Below, piece after piece: positions 41,688-49,976 of a stretch of 64,000 nt of DNA. The notes beneath the pieces were generated by a model that was not told the DNA's origin, ran no database searches, and was given only the letters and a program-made list of their open reading frames with translations. Source of the DNA: Actinacidiphila oryziradicis. Its GTDB lineage: Bacteria; Actinomycetota; Actinomycetes; Streptomycetales; Streptomycetaceae. Location of the stretch: NCBI RefSeq assembly GCF_005047355.1, contig NZ_SUMC01000033.1:40707-104706 (forward strand), written 5' to 3'. The position numbers and the translations under genes are program-made. The stretch's first letter is position 1. Every line of letters begins with the position of its first letter.

Positions 41688-42971
41688 TCACGCGACCAGC
41701 CGGAGCGGCTGCTCCAGTGCGCCTACCAGGGCCTCCATCCACTGTGCGGCCAGAGCACCGTCGATGGCACGGTGGTCGACCGAGAGCACAAGCGTCATCT
41801 GCGTCGCGACCTCAACGGTGCCGTCGACCACGACCGGTGCCGGCCGTCCGGCGCCTACAGCGAGGATGGCGGAATGCGGCGGGTTGATGATCGCCGAAAA
41901 TTCATCGACCCCGTACATTCCCAGGTTGGTGACCGTGAGGGAACCGCCCTCCAGATCCCCCTGCTGCAATGTGCCTTCGTTGGCCTTCCGCACGTACGTC
42001 TTGACCTCACGCGCGATCGCGCTGGGAGACATCCGCTCGACTGCGCACAGGACCGGCGTGACCAGTCCGCGCTCCGAGGCGATGGCCACCGCGACGTCCG
42101 CCGACTCGAACTGCCGCATGCCCTCGTCGGTCCAGATCACGTTGGCGTCGGGGACCGCCTGGTGGGCGACCGCGACCGCTGCGATCACCAGGTCGTTGAC
42201 CGAGATCTTCTGTGGCGACACCTCGTTGAGCTGCTTGCGCAGGGCGAGCAGATCATCGATACGGGCTGTCCGCTTGACGTAGAAATGCGGGACAGTCTGC
42301 TTGCTGGCGGTCAGCCGGCTCGCCACGGCGCGCCGCATCCGTGTGTGGGGAATGTCACGGAAACCGACGATCTGCGGCCGCGGGCTTGCCGGCCGCACGG
42401 GCTCGGCGGGCACCGGCCCGGCCGGCACCGGCCCGGCCGGCACCGCCACCGCACGGGATTCCTCGACCGCCCGTTCCACGTCCCGGCGCACGATACGGCC
42501 GTGCGGACCGGTACCGCGGACCTGGTCCGTCGTCAGGCCCGCCTCCTTCAGAATCCTGCGCGCCAGCGGGCTGATGAACACCCGGGCGCTCTCCGACTCC
42601 GTGGTGACCGGCGGAGCCACCTGGGCGTTTGGCGATGCCTCGGACGGCGTCGCCGACTTCTGCTCCCGGTCAGCCGGGCGGGCGGAGACGCCGAGTTCCG
42701 CCAGGAGCTGTTCGACATCGGCCCCGGTCTCCGACTCATCGCCCAGGAGCGCGATCGGCGCACCGACCTCGACCGTGGAACCATTGGGGACAAGCGCGCG
42801 GAGGATCACCGCGTCCGACTCGGCCGCCACCTCGACCAGGGCCTTGTCGGTCTCCAGGACCACGATCGGGTCCCCGGTCTTGTACGGGGTGTTCTCCTTC
42901 ACCAACCACTCGGACAGGACGGCCTGCGTCGCTCCGGCGGCGACTTCGGGCACGCGAAGCAGCGTTGTCAT
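41688..42971 (-). CDS. 2-oxo acid dehydrogenase E2 (dihydrolipoamide acyltransferase)
   Basis: 427 residues from ATG 42971. One N-terminal lipoyl domain (residues 1-75; Lys43 in LETDKALVEV is the lipoylation site), an Ala/Pro linker, a peripheral subunit-binding domain (ISPLARRILKEAGLTTDQVR, ~145-180), a second linker with a repeated AGPVPAGPVPAEPV unit, and the catalytic domain ending with DHRAIDGALAAQWMEALVGA, where His and Asp catalyse acyl transfer to CoA. It follows the fused E1 gene by 29 bases; the E3 component is not encoded here. Confidence 0.93.
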   Translation of the reverse strand: MTTLLRVPEVAAGATQAVLSEWLVKENTPYKTGDPIVVLETDKALVEVAAESDAVILRALVPNGSTVEVGAPIALLGDESETGADVEQLLAELGVSARPADREQKSATPSEASPNAQVAPPVTTESESARVFISPLARRILKEAGLTTDQVRGTGPHGRIVRRDVERAVEESRAVAVPAGPVPAGPVPAEPVRPASPRPQIVGFRDIPHTRMRRAVASRLTASKQTVPHFYVKRTARIDDLLALRKQLNEVSPQKISVNDLVIAAVAVAHQAVPDANVIWTDEGMRQFESADVAVAIASERGLVTPVLCAVERMSPSAIAREVKTYVRKANEGTLQQGDLEGGSLTVTNLGMYGVDEFSAIINPPHSAILAVGAGRPAPVVVDGTVEVATQMTLVLSVDHRAIDGALAAQWMEALVGALEQPLRLVA

Positions 42972-43000
42972 GTTCTACTCCTAGCTCTCGGGCCGTGAGG

Positions 43001-45181
43001 TCACTTCGAGGCGATGTCGCGCAGGGCGCTGACGACTTCTTCGGTACGGGCGATCGCCGCCCGCTCCAGGACCTTGCTGATGCTGGGCGACGCCTCACCA
43101 CCGGTGACGCGCTCGATCGGGGCGTCGAGCCAGTCGAAGAAGCGACGCTGGATCTCATCCGCGAGCCACCCGCCGTAGGACGTGCCCCTCGCCCCCTGTT
43201 CGACGATCAGCGCCCGGTTGGTCTTCTTGATGCTCTCCTCGATGGTGCCCCAGTCGAGGCTGGCCCGGTCGAGCCACCGCAGATCGATGAGGTCGGCCTG
43301 GATCTGCGGCACCTGGTCGAGCGCTTCGATGCAGTGGTTGACCATCGACAGGTAGGAGATCACCGTGAGATCCCCTCCCCTCCGGCGCAGCGCCGCCTTG
43401 CCCACCGGAATGCGGTAGTCGAGATCGTCGGCCGGCCCCGTGCCTGTCGTCTGGTAGAGATCGACGTGCTCCAGGACGACCACCGGGTCGTCGCAGGCGA
43501 GCGCGGTGTTCATGAGACCCACGTAGTCGAAGGGGTTCGACGGGGCGATCACCCGCAGCCCCGGCGCCGTGGTCAGGATGCCGGCCGGATCCATCGAGTG
43601 CTGCGACCCGTACCCGGTTCCGGCCGCGAGCTTGGAGCGCAACACGAACGGCACGGCGCTGTCGCCGCCGAACATGTGCCGGGCCTTGGCGACCTGGTTG
43701 AACAGCTGGTCGGCCGCCACCCACATGAAATCGGCGTACATGAACTCGACCACCGGGCGGAACCGGCCGTCGATAGCCATGCCACCGCCCAGGCCGGCAA
43801 ACGCGTTCTCGCTGATGGGCGTGCCCAGCACCCGGTCGGGGAACAGCTCCAGCGCCCGCTTTGTCGCGCCGTTGGTTCCGCCTTTGAGCCGGTTGACGTC
43901 CTCGCCGAGCACGATGATTCGCTCGTCGGTCTCCATCCGGCGTCCTATCACGTCGCTCACGACGTCGATGAACCGTCGGTCCTCCAGCTTTCCGGAGAAA
44001 GTGGCGGCCTCTTCGTATCGGCTGCCGTCAAGTTCGCTCAGGTCTCCGCGGACCCCCACGTCCACGAACGTGGTGTCCGGCCAGGCCGCGGGCTTGATGC
44101 GGCGCTGGCCGGGCTTGCCGCCCGGCGCGGGTTCCAGGAGTGAGTCGCCGATCTCTTGCAACACGGCCGCCACCTGCTTCTGCGCGGCCGTCACTTCCCT
44201 CGCCGTCGCGAGCTTGCGCCGGATGATGTTGGCCCGCAGCATCTCCAAGGCGTCGCGGTCACGCCAGGCCTTCTCCTCGGCCTTGTCCCGGTAACCGAAG
44301 GCGCTGCCCGGGTAGGCCCCGTTCTGATGGAAGTACCGGTACAGATCGGCCTCGATGATGGTCGGGCCGCGTCCGGCGCGCATATGCTCGAGGGCTTCGT
44401 TCATGGCCAGGTTGACGGCGAGGGCGTTCATGCCGTCCACGCGCCAGCTGGGTATGTTGAACCCCGTCCCCCTGGCCGACAGCCTGGGCTCCGCGGTTGC
44501 CTCGCTGACCGGGGTCGACACGGCGTATTGGTTGTTCTCGATGAAGAAACAGATGGGCAACCGCCAGGCCGCCGCGAGGTTGAAGGTCTCCAGGACCGAG
44601 CCGATGTTCACGGCCCCGTCACCGAAGTAGGTCACGGTGACGGCGTCCGTCCCCGCGTGAAGCTGGTTCCAGGCGAAGCCGGCGGCTTGCGGGACGCCGC
44701 CGCCGACGATGGCGTTGGTACCCATCGCCCCGGCCTCCCGCCACTGCAGGTGCATCGAACCGCCCCGGCCGCGGCAGAAGCCGTCGGCCAGACCGCAGAT
44801 CTCGGCGAGGGTGCGTCGAAGTACCGTGCGCACGTTTTCGTCCAGCTCGGGCAGCCCCTCGGACTTGCCGGGCAGGACGTGCCCGAACGCCTTGGCGAGG
44901 AACTGGTGATGTCCGCGGTGCGAGCCGTTGACGAAGTCGTCGCTGCGCAGGGGCAGCACCGATCCGACCGCGCCGCCCTCCTGCCCGACGCTCGAGTGCG
45001 CGGGACCGTGGATGAGACCTTGACCGGCGAGTTCGAGCACGTACTCCTCGAATGCCCGGATCCACAGGCCCTGGCCCAGCATCCCCAGCAGCAGGGCGGG
45101 GTCCGCGGCGTTCCAGTCATCGGCTGAGGCGCTCAGCTCGATCCATGGCGAGCTGGGGGTCAGAGTGTCACGGCTGGGCAT
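43001..45181 (-). CDS. Fused E1 alpha-beta thiamine-diphosphate dehydrogenase
   Basis: 726 residues from ATG 45181 (GGGAG six bases upstream). The alpha part (~25-370) carries GPAHSSVGQEGGAVGSVLPL, the TPP motif GDGAVNIGSVLETFN (187-200) ending IENNQYA, and HxN-type ADLYRYFHQNGAYPG. A linker of about 40 residues leads to the beta part (~395-726) with RFIDVVSDVIGRRMETDERI, VLGEDV, PISENAFAGLGGGMAIDGRF and the C-terminal transketolase domain. Alpha and beta E1 are separate in pyruvate and branched-chain complexes of most bacteria; fusion occurs in some acetoin- or 2-oxoacid-specific systems. With E2 it should decarboxylate a pathway-specific 2-oxo acid or ketol, giving an acyl-CoA. Confidence 0.92.
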   Translation of the reverse strand: MPSRDTLTPSSPWIELSASADDWNAADPALLLGMLGQGLWIRAFEEYVLELAGQGLIHGPAHSSVGQEGGAVGSVLPLRSDDFVNGSHRGHHQFLAKAFGHVLPGKSEGLPELDENVRTVLRRTLAEICGLADGFCRGRGGSMHLQWREAGAMGTNAIVGGGVPQAAGFAWNQLHAGTDAVTVTYFGDGAVNIGSVLETFNLAAAWRLPICFFIENNQYAVSTPVSEATAEPRLSARGTGFNIPSWRVDGMNALAVNLAMNEALEHMRAGRGPTIIEADLYRYFHQNGAYPGSAFGYRDKAEEKAWRDRDALEMLRANIIRRKLATAREVTAAQKQVAAVLQEIGDSLLEPAPGGKPGQRRIKPAAWPDTTFVDVGVRGDLSELDGSRYEEAATFSGKLEDRRFIDVVSDVIGRRMETDERIIVLGEDVNRLKGGTNGATKRALELFPDRVLGTPISENAFAGLGGGMAIDGRFRPVVEFMYADFMWVAADQLFNQVAKARHMFGGDSAVPFVLRSKLAAGTGYGSQHSMDPAGILTTAPGLRVIAPSNPFDYVGLMNTALACDDPVVVLEHVDLYQTTGTGPADDLDYRIPVGKAALRRRGGDLTVISYLSMVNHCIEALDQVPQIQADLIDLRWLDRASLDWGTIEESIKKTNRALIVEQGARGTSYGGWLADEIQRRFFDWLDAPIERVTGGEASPSISKVLERAAIARTEEVVSALRDIASK

Positions 45182-45213
45182 GGGCGCTCCCTGAAGAGTA
45201 ACTCAACACCTTG

Positions 45214-45225
45214 AATGGATCCATT
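45214..45225. promoter_or_regulatory. GntR-type operator, left copy
   Basis: AATGGATCCATT is a perfect 12-base palindrome 33 bases before the E1 start, in the promoter/leader of the E1-E2 operon. The same core occurs 84 bases away before the VOC gene. Confidence 0.75.
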
Positions 45226-45297
45226 TTAGTAGAGCAGCTCGTCCGATCCGGGCTGTTTCCCATAGACTATGCGCTGAGCCCATACCCGAAGGCAAGG

Positions 45298-45313
45298 CAA
45301 ATGGATCCATTTG
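45298..45313. promoter_or_regulatory. GntR-type operator, right copy
   Basis: CAAATGGATCCATTTG is a perfect 16-base palindrome ending eight bases before the VOC gene ATG, next to its ribosome site. Binding here would block both elongation and translation start. Identical core to the left copy. Confidence 0.8.
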
Positions 45314-45320
45314 GAGAATC

Positions 45321-45833
45321 ATGCCAATCCCAGGACTGACCGGCCTCGACCACATCGGCCTCACCGTGCCGGACCTCGCTCAGGCACGCGAGTTCTTCGT
45401 GGACGTGCTCGGGTGCGAGTACATGTACACGCTGGGCCCCTACCAGGACGACGGTCACTGGATGAGCGAGCACCTGGGCGTCGAGGACCGAGCCGTGATG
45501 CGCCGGCTGCACTTCTTCCGGTTCGGCGGTCAAGCGCTGTTCGAGGTCTTTGAATACGAGGCGCCCGACCAGCGCACGCAGACGCCCCGTAACAGCGATG
45601 TGGGCGGCCACCACGTGGCACTGTACGTCGAGGACCTCGACGCCGCGGTCGAGGACCTGCACCGGCGCGGCCTGCGGGTACTGGGCGAGCCGACGACGAG
45701 CAAGGGCGCCAGCGAAGGCCAGCGCTGGGTCTACTTCCTGTCACCATGGGGGATGCAGTTCGAGCTGGTGTCCTACCCCAACGGCAAGGCCTTCGACCAT
45801 AATCCGCAGGCCTTCTCTGAGCAGAAGGATTGA
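45321..45833 (+). CDS. VOC family protein (glyoxalase/dioxygenase fold)
   Basis: 170 residues from ATG 45321 (GGAG five bases upstream). Two beta-alpha-beta-beta-beta modules: TGLDHIGLTVPDLAQAREFF at the start (metal His11) and GGHHVALYVEDLDAAVEDLH at ~93-112 (second His), ending VYFLSPWGMQFELVSYPNGK with the metal Glu. Metal-dependent isomerase, lyase or dioxygenase are possible. It heads a two-gene operon with the GntR regulator and is divergent from the E1-E2 genes, so it most likely acts in the same pathway. Confidence 0.9.
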   Translation: MPIPGLTGLDHIGLTVPDLAQAREFFVDVLGCEYMYTLGPYQDDGHWMSEHLGVEDRAVMRRLHFFRFGGQALFEVFEYEAPDQRTQTPRNSDVGGHHVALYVEDLDAAVEDLHRRGLRVLGEPTTSKGASEGQRWVYFLSPWGMQFELVSYPNGKAFDHNPQAFSEQKD

Positions 45834-45838
45834 CAGAA

Positions 45839-46531
45839 GTGAGAGAAGTGTCCGATGGGAACGGCACCCTGCGGGCCGCTGTCGCCAGCCAGCGGATCGC
45901 CGACCACCTGCGTGAGCGCATCCTGTCGGGCCATCTGGCCCCGGGCACGCGGATCATCCAGGACGAACTCGCGGAGGAACTGCGGACCAGCAGGCTGCCG
46001 GTCCGTGAAGCCCTGCGCATTCTGCAGTCGCGCGGTCTGGTCACTTTGCGCGCCAACCAGGGCGCCTGGGTCACCCAGATGGACATGCGGGAGTGCGAGC
46101 TGAGCTACAAGATGCGTGAGCGGCTGGAACCACTGCTACTCGCCGAATCCTCGCCACACCTGACGGACGCGGACATCGCGGAGCTGACCGAACTCCAGGA
46201 GCACATCGAGCAGACGCACGACGTCGAACAGTTCCTGGTGCTCGACCGGCAGTTGCACTGGGCGACCTACCGGCACCACCGGGCGGACGAACTCGCGAAC
46301 ATCGTCGCGCGACTGTGGGACACCACGCAGCACTACCGCCGGGCCTTCACCCGGCTGACCGCCGACCAGCGCAGGTGGATCATCAGCTCCGAGCACCGCC
46401 TGCTGATCGAGGCGCTGCGTGACCGCGACCAGCAGTCCGCCGAGCGGATCCTCGAACTGCACATCCGCCGCACACGGGTCGAACTCTCCCGTCACCCGGA
46501 AGTGTTCCGCACGGGGCCCGCGAGCGAGTGA
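45839..46531 (+). CDS. GntR family regulator, FCD subfamily
   Basis: 230 residues. A TTG at 45830 overlaps the VOC stop, but AAGGA with nine-base spacing favours GTG 45839. Winged HTH: IADHLRERILSGHLAPGTRI, then TSRLPVREALRILQSRGLVT. The helical FCD effector domain (~85-215) has the metal-type pattern D..LH.A...A and SEHRLLIEALRDRDQQSAE. The two identical palindromes in the upstream divergent region are the likely targets, making it the repressor of E1-E2 and VOC. Confidence 0.92.
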   Translation: MREVSDGNGTLRAAVASQRIADHLRERILSGHLAPGTRIIQDELAEELRTSRLPVREALRILQSRGLVTLRANQGAWVTQMDMRECELSYKMRERLEPLLLAESSPHLTDADIAELTELQEHIEQTHDVEQFLVLDRQLHWATYRHHRADELANIVARLWDTTQHYRRAFTRLTADQRRWIISSEHRLLIEALRDRDQQSAERILELHIRRTRVELSRHPEVFRTGPASE

Positions 46532-46698
46532 GCCGCTACATTCCCGAAGCCGAACCACAACGCCCGTTGCCCCGTTGGGGCCGCCACGCCCGCCGCCTCC
46601 GCCCCGGCGGCCCGCCCGGTAGACCCGCGCATCGCGTTGGTGAATGAGCCTCCGCGGCCGTTCGGCCGGGATGGACGAGGGGCAGCTGGGCAGGGAGG

Positions 46699-47538
46699 CT
46701 ATCCGACGAGTGTCTGGGTGCCGAGGACGGCGAGGAGCTCAAGGCGTTCGGCGTCCTGGGTGCCGGGCTCGGCCGTGTAGATCATGATGCGCAGGTCGCT
46801 GCCCTCCACAGTGAGCACGTCGCAGTCCAGCGTCAAGGGGCCCACCTGTGGGTGTTCGACGGTCTTGTGTGCGGCCTCGTGCCGGCCGACGGCGCCGGAG
46901 TCCCATAGTTCGGCGAACCGGTCACTGTTCGTGCGCAACTGGCCGACCAGGCGCCGTAGGTGCTGGTCGACGGGGTACCGGCCGGCGGTCGCGCGCAGGT
47001 CGGCGACGAGTGCGGCCTCGAATGCGCGCTGTTCGCGCGGTGTGTGACGGACCCGGCTGCCCGGGCCGAGAAAGTTGCGCCACACGCCGTTGCGCTCGTT
47101 GCCGCGCCACCCGGACGGATCGCCCATCAGCGCCGCGTACAGCGGGTTGGCCATCAGCAGCGTCCAGGCCGCGTCGTAGACCCCGACCGCGGTGCCGACC
47201 AGTCTGTCCAGCAGGCGCTGGACGCTCGGGGTGATGTACGCGGGCACCGTCTCCGGTCCCGGAGGTACGAGGCCGGCCATCCGGAACAGGTGTGCGCGCT
47301 CGTCTCCCGACAGCCGCAGTGCCCGGGCCAGAGCCTCGACGACCTGCGCCGACGGGTTGGTCGCCCTGCCTTGTTCCAGGCGGGTGACGTAGTCCACGGA
47401 GATACCGGCCAGCAGGGCCAGCTCCTCGCGGCGCAGCCCTGCCGCGCGCCGGTGCCCGCCGACAGGCAGCCCAGCGGTCTCGGGCGAGACCTGGTCGCGC
47501 CAACGCCGCACCACCTTGCCGAATTCCGCCGTCGTCAT
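46699..47538 (-). CDS. XRE-type regulator with MmyB ligand-binding domain
   Basis: 279 residues from ATG 47538 (MTTAEFGKVVRRWRDQVSPE). N-terminal HTH: AAGLRREELALLAGISVDYV and TRLEQGRATNPSAQVVEALA. The C-terminal MmyB-like PAS-type domain includes TAVGVYDAAWTLLMANPLYA, FLGPGSRVRHTPREQRAFEA and LTLDCDVLTVEGSDLRIMIY. Such regulators are numerous in Streptomyces and usually control a divergent oxidoreductase or hydrolase gene; here the gene upstream is only a fragment, so the partner seems lost. Confidence 0.9.
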   Translation of the reverse strand: MTTAEFGKVVRRWRDQVSPETAGLPVGGHRRAAGLRREELALLAGISVDYVTRLEQGRATNPSAQVVEALARALRLSGDERAHLFRMAGLVPPGPETVPAYITPSVQRLLDRLVGTAVGVYDAAWTLLMANPLYAALMGDPSGWRGNERNGVWRNFLGPGSRVRHTPREQRAFEAALVADLRATAGRYPVDQHLRRLVGQLRTNSDRFAELWDSGAVGRHEAAHKTVEHPQVGPLTLDCDVLTVEGSDLRIMIYTAEPGTQDAERLELLAVLGTQTLVG

Positions 47539-47559
47539 GCGCCCAGTGTGCACCGCCGA

Positions 47560-47836
47560 TCGGATGACTGCCTGGTACCAGCAGTCCCAGGAGCTCGGTC
47601 CGCAGTGCCGCCCGGGCCTCCGGCCAGTCGTCGGCGCCCCGGTACACCAGCCCGGATCCCTCGCTGTCGAGGTCCACGCGCGTGTGATGCGAGAACGCCA
47701 TCCCTCCCTCCGGGGGGTCGGTGCGCACCGACAGCCGGATGGCGTCCGCCAGGTCGCTCCGGACGGTCGGCCTCCTGGGTTCCAGGTAGGACACCAAATT
47801 CGCGGTGTAGCAGCTCAGTTCGAGTGGCTCGCTCAT
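47560..47836 (-). pseudogene. N-terminal fragment of an unrecognised Streptomyces protein
   Basis: ATG 47836 with a very good GGAGGT site begins MSEPLELSCYTANLVSYLEP, then AIRLSVRTDPPEGGMAFSHH and GSGLVYRGADDWPEARAALR. After about 85 codons the sense is lost at the start region of the XRE gene. The opening resembles the N-terminus of BtrH-type or hypothetical proteins near peptide biosynthesis genes, but I cannot name the family. An intact start with a missing body points to a deletion. Confidence 0.45.
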
Positions 47837-47979
47837 GTGACCTCCAGTAACCCCGATCCGGGGCCACCCCGCCAGCTCCGGCCGACCGCGCGGACCGTAC
47901 ACCACATCGGCGTCCCAGGCCTCGAAGAACCGCTGCGCGAGCAGACCGCGCAGCGCCTTGCGTCCCGCGAGGCGCTGCG

Positions 47980-48124
47980 CGGCGCGGTGGGCAGGCAGCG
48001 GTTCGGGAGCAGGCAGCGGAGCGCCGTCGTAACCCTTCACCTCGCCGAAGCGGGCCCCGGACATCCAGTCCGCACGGGCCTGTGCGATGTCCTCGTTGGA
48101 CCGTCCGACGAAGTTCCACCACAT
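47980..48124 (-). pseudogene. Pirin C-terminal remnant
   Basis: One frame opens with MWWNFVGRSNEDIAQARADW and SGARFGEVKGYDGAPLPAPE, the conserved C-terminal block of pirin family cupins, whose metal-binding N-terminal half (HxHxx...) is missing. The sequence breaks at 48125, the edge of a perfect CTCAAAC/GTTTGAG palindrome. Downstream, frame and similarity fade. Confidence 0.7.
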
Positions 48125-48139
48125 CTCAAACAGTTTGAG
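48125..48139. repeat. Perfect palindrome at the pirin breakpoint
   Basis: CTCAAAC-A-GTTTGAG, 7+1+7, immediately at the last base of the pirin remnant. It may be an operator or the scar of an element. A second loose dyad, GACCCC...GGGGGTC, follows at 48155-48179. Confidence 0.4.
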
Positions 48140-48493
48140 CGTTTCCGCAGGTCAGACCCCTAAGTACCCCTTGGGGGTCAGCAAACGGTCAGCATCGGAA
48201 TCAGATGGTCCCCTCGGAACCTTCGCGTCGCAGCACGCTTCTGCGTCTTGGGACTTGGTGCCCAGGGCCGCGCCGGCGAAGCCGCGCCGGGTCCCCCTGA
48301 GCGTGATCGCGGACTTCGCCACCGCCGCTTCGCCACCGTTCCCTCCGACCAGCGGCGGCAGTTGTCACCTGCGGGGGGTGAGTGGGGCGGCCTCGGAGCG
48401 CCGGGTCTGGGCGGGGGTGAGGTGACCGGTCGCGGGGTTATTGCTGCGCCGCTTGGCCATGCTGAGTAATTAGCCACCAGGGTCGGGCAAGGA
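48140..48493. other. Gap without recognisable gene
   Basis: About 350 bases between the pirin remnant and the amidase. A minus-strand mini-frame from ATG 48461 (MAKRRSNNPATGHLTPAQTR, 31 codons) looks like a protein start but stops quickly. Nothing else supportable. Confidence 0.4.
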
Positions 48494-49702
48494 TCAGTGG
48501 GCGGGATCACTGGTGAGCCAGCACGCGGCCGCCAGCAGCGCCGCGTCCTGGCCGGTGCGGGCAAGGAGCTGCACGCCCACCGGGAGCCCGGTCGGGCCGG
48601 TGATCGCCGGAATGGCGACGGTGGGCAGCCCGAGCAGAGTCCACAGCCGGGCGAATTGCGGGTCGCCGGTGTCGGCCAGGCCCAGGGGGGCCTCCCCGAC
48701 TACCGCCGGGGTCAGCAGCACGTCGCACGCGCCGAACAGTTCCGCCTCTCGGGCGCGGGCGGCGTCGCGGCGGGCCAGGACCCGGTCATAGACACCCGGG
48801 TCGGTGGTTACGCCCATGTCCAGGAAGTCCCGCAGGGCCGGGGAGAGCAGGTCGCGGTGGGTTCGGTGCTCCCAGGCGAGCGTCCGGGCGGACTCGTACG
48901 CCATGACCGTCAGGTCGCCCGCCAGGCCGTCCAGGAAGTCCGGTTGCGTGACTTCGCTGACCTGGGCGTCCGCCGTCCTGGCCCGGTCCGCCATCTCCAC
49001 GACCGCCTGTGCGCTCTCCGGCGCGCAGGCGCGCCACTGCTCGGTGCGGAGAACGCCGATGCGCGGCGGGCCGGTCAGCGGGGCCGCTGGGGCCCGGCCT
49101 GTCAGGCAGACCCGGACCGCGTCGAGCAGTTCAGGAGTACGGGCGAACCAGCCGACGGTGTCCAGCGAGGGCGCGAAGAGCTTCACGCCGGCGGGCGAGA
49201 CCGTGCCGAAAGTCGGCTTGAAGCCGAATACCCCGCAGAAGCTGGCCGGGCGGATGATCGACCCGGCCGTCTGGGTGCCGAGCGCGATGTCGGCCATCCC
49301 GCAGGCCACCGCGGCGGCCGAGCCCATCGACGAGCCGCCTGGGGTATGTGTGGCCCGGTGCGGGTTCGTGGTGGGCCCGGGATGGGACGAGGCGAGCTCC
49401 GCGGTGACCGTCTTGCCGAGGCAGACCGCACCGGCTGCGCGGAGCAACGACACCGTCGCGGCGTCGGCCCTCGGCCGGCGGCCCGCGAAGATCGGGGTGC
49501 CGCACTCGGTCGGCTGATCCCACGTGTCGAAGATGTCCTTGACCCCGACCACGACGCCACCCAGCGGGCCGCCACCGCGGCGCTCGACCGCCACCGCCTC
49601 GGCTTGGGCACGGTCGGCATCCAGCCAGGCCCAGGCCCTTACCTCCGGCTCTCGTTCCTCGACGGCCCGTAGGGCCCGCTTCACGGCAGCTATCGCGTTC
49701 AT
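48494..49702 (-). CDS. Amidase signature family protein
   Basis: 402 residues from ATG 49702. Ser-cisSer-Lys hydrolase: the Lys in GGVVVGVKDIFDTWDQPTEC (~55), the cis-Ser region THTPGGSSMGSAAAVACGMA (~117-136) and nucleophile region LGTQTAGSIIRPASFCGVFG (~141-160; the Ser in GSIIRPASF). Shorter than typical GatA-like amidases (about 450-480) because the C-terminal insertion is small. It hydrolyses a carboxamide to acid and ammonia. Divergent from the permease gene by 274 bases and thus probably in the same amide-use module. Confidence 0.92.
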   Translation of the reverse strand: MNAIAAVKRALRAVEEREPEVRAWAWLDADRAQAEAVAVERRGGGPLGGVVVGVKDIFDTWDQPTECGTPIFAGRRPRADAATVSLLRAAGAVCLGKTVTAELASSHPGPTTNPHRATHTPGGSSMGSAAAVACGMADIALGTQTAGSIIRPASFCGVFGFKPTFGTVSPAGVKLFAPSLDTVGWFARTPELLDAVRVCLTGRAPAAPLTGPPRIGVLRTEQWRACAPESAQAVVEMADRARTADAQVSEVTQPDFLDGLAGDLTVMAYESARTLAWEHRTHRDLLSPALRDFLDMGVTTDPGVYDRVLARRDAARAREAELFGACDVLLTPAVVGEAPLGLADTGDPQFARLWTLLGLPTVAIPAITGPTGLPVGVQLLARTGQDAALLAAACWLTSDPAH

Positions 49703-49767
49703 CCGGTCACGGTATCTCCGCCTGAATGACCCTTGTGCTCAGGGGTGAAAAAGCCTCGCCGAATCAC

Positions 49768-49782
49768 GAATTGGTCAGACCG
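49768..49782. promoter_or_regulatory. GGTCAGACC repeat, copy 1
   Basis: GAATTGGTCAGACCG, containing the dyad GGTC-A-GACC. The identical 15 bases recur 88 bases downstream. FadR-type GntR proteins bind such TGGTnnnACCA-type dyads. Confidence 0.68.
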
Positions 49783-49855
49783 ACTTGGTGCCGACCGAGT
49801 GGCTCACCCTGCCGGAACCGCAGCCGACCTGCGCGGGAGCACCGCGCGGAACCCT

Positions 49856-49870
49856 GAATTGGTCAGACCG
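49856..49870. promoter_or_regulatory. GGTCAGACC repeat, copy 2
   Basis: GAATTGGTCAGACCG again, 107 bases before the permease start. Eighty-eight bases, about eight helical turns, separate the copies, so a regulator could bind both on one face of the DNA. The FadR-type gene at 54362 is the obvious candidate. Confidence 0.68.
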
Positions 49871-49976
49871 CCTGCGTCACTTCGGATTGATGGCCGGGAA
49901 ACTGCGGCGAAACCGACTCTCTCTAAGTTCATTAGCACGAATCCAGCCCGCCACGCGGAGAAAGGTTGGCACGCAC

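Noticed and set aside
48178..48564. Minus-strand frame of 128 codons between pirin remnant and amidase
   Set aside because: Pro/Arg/Ser-rich, overlaps the amidase end, no similarity recognised; the shorter MAKRRSNNPATG frame stops after 31 codons.
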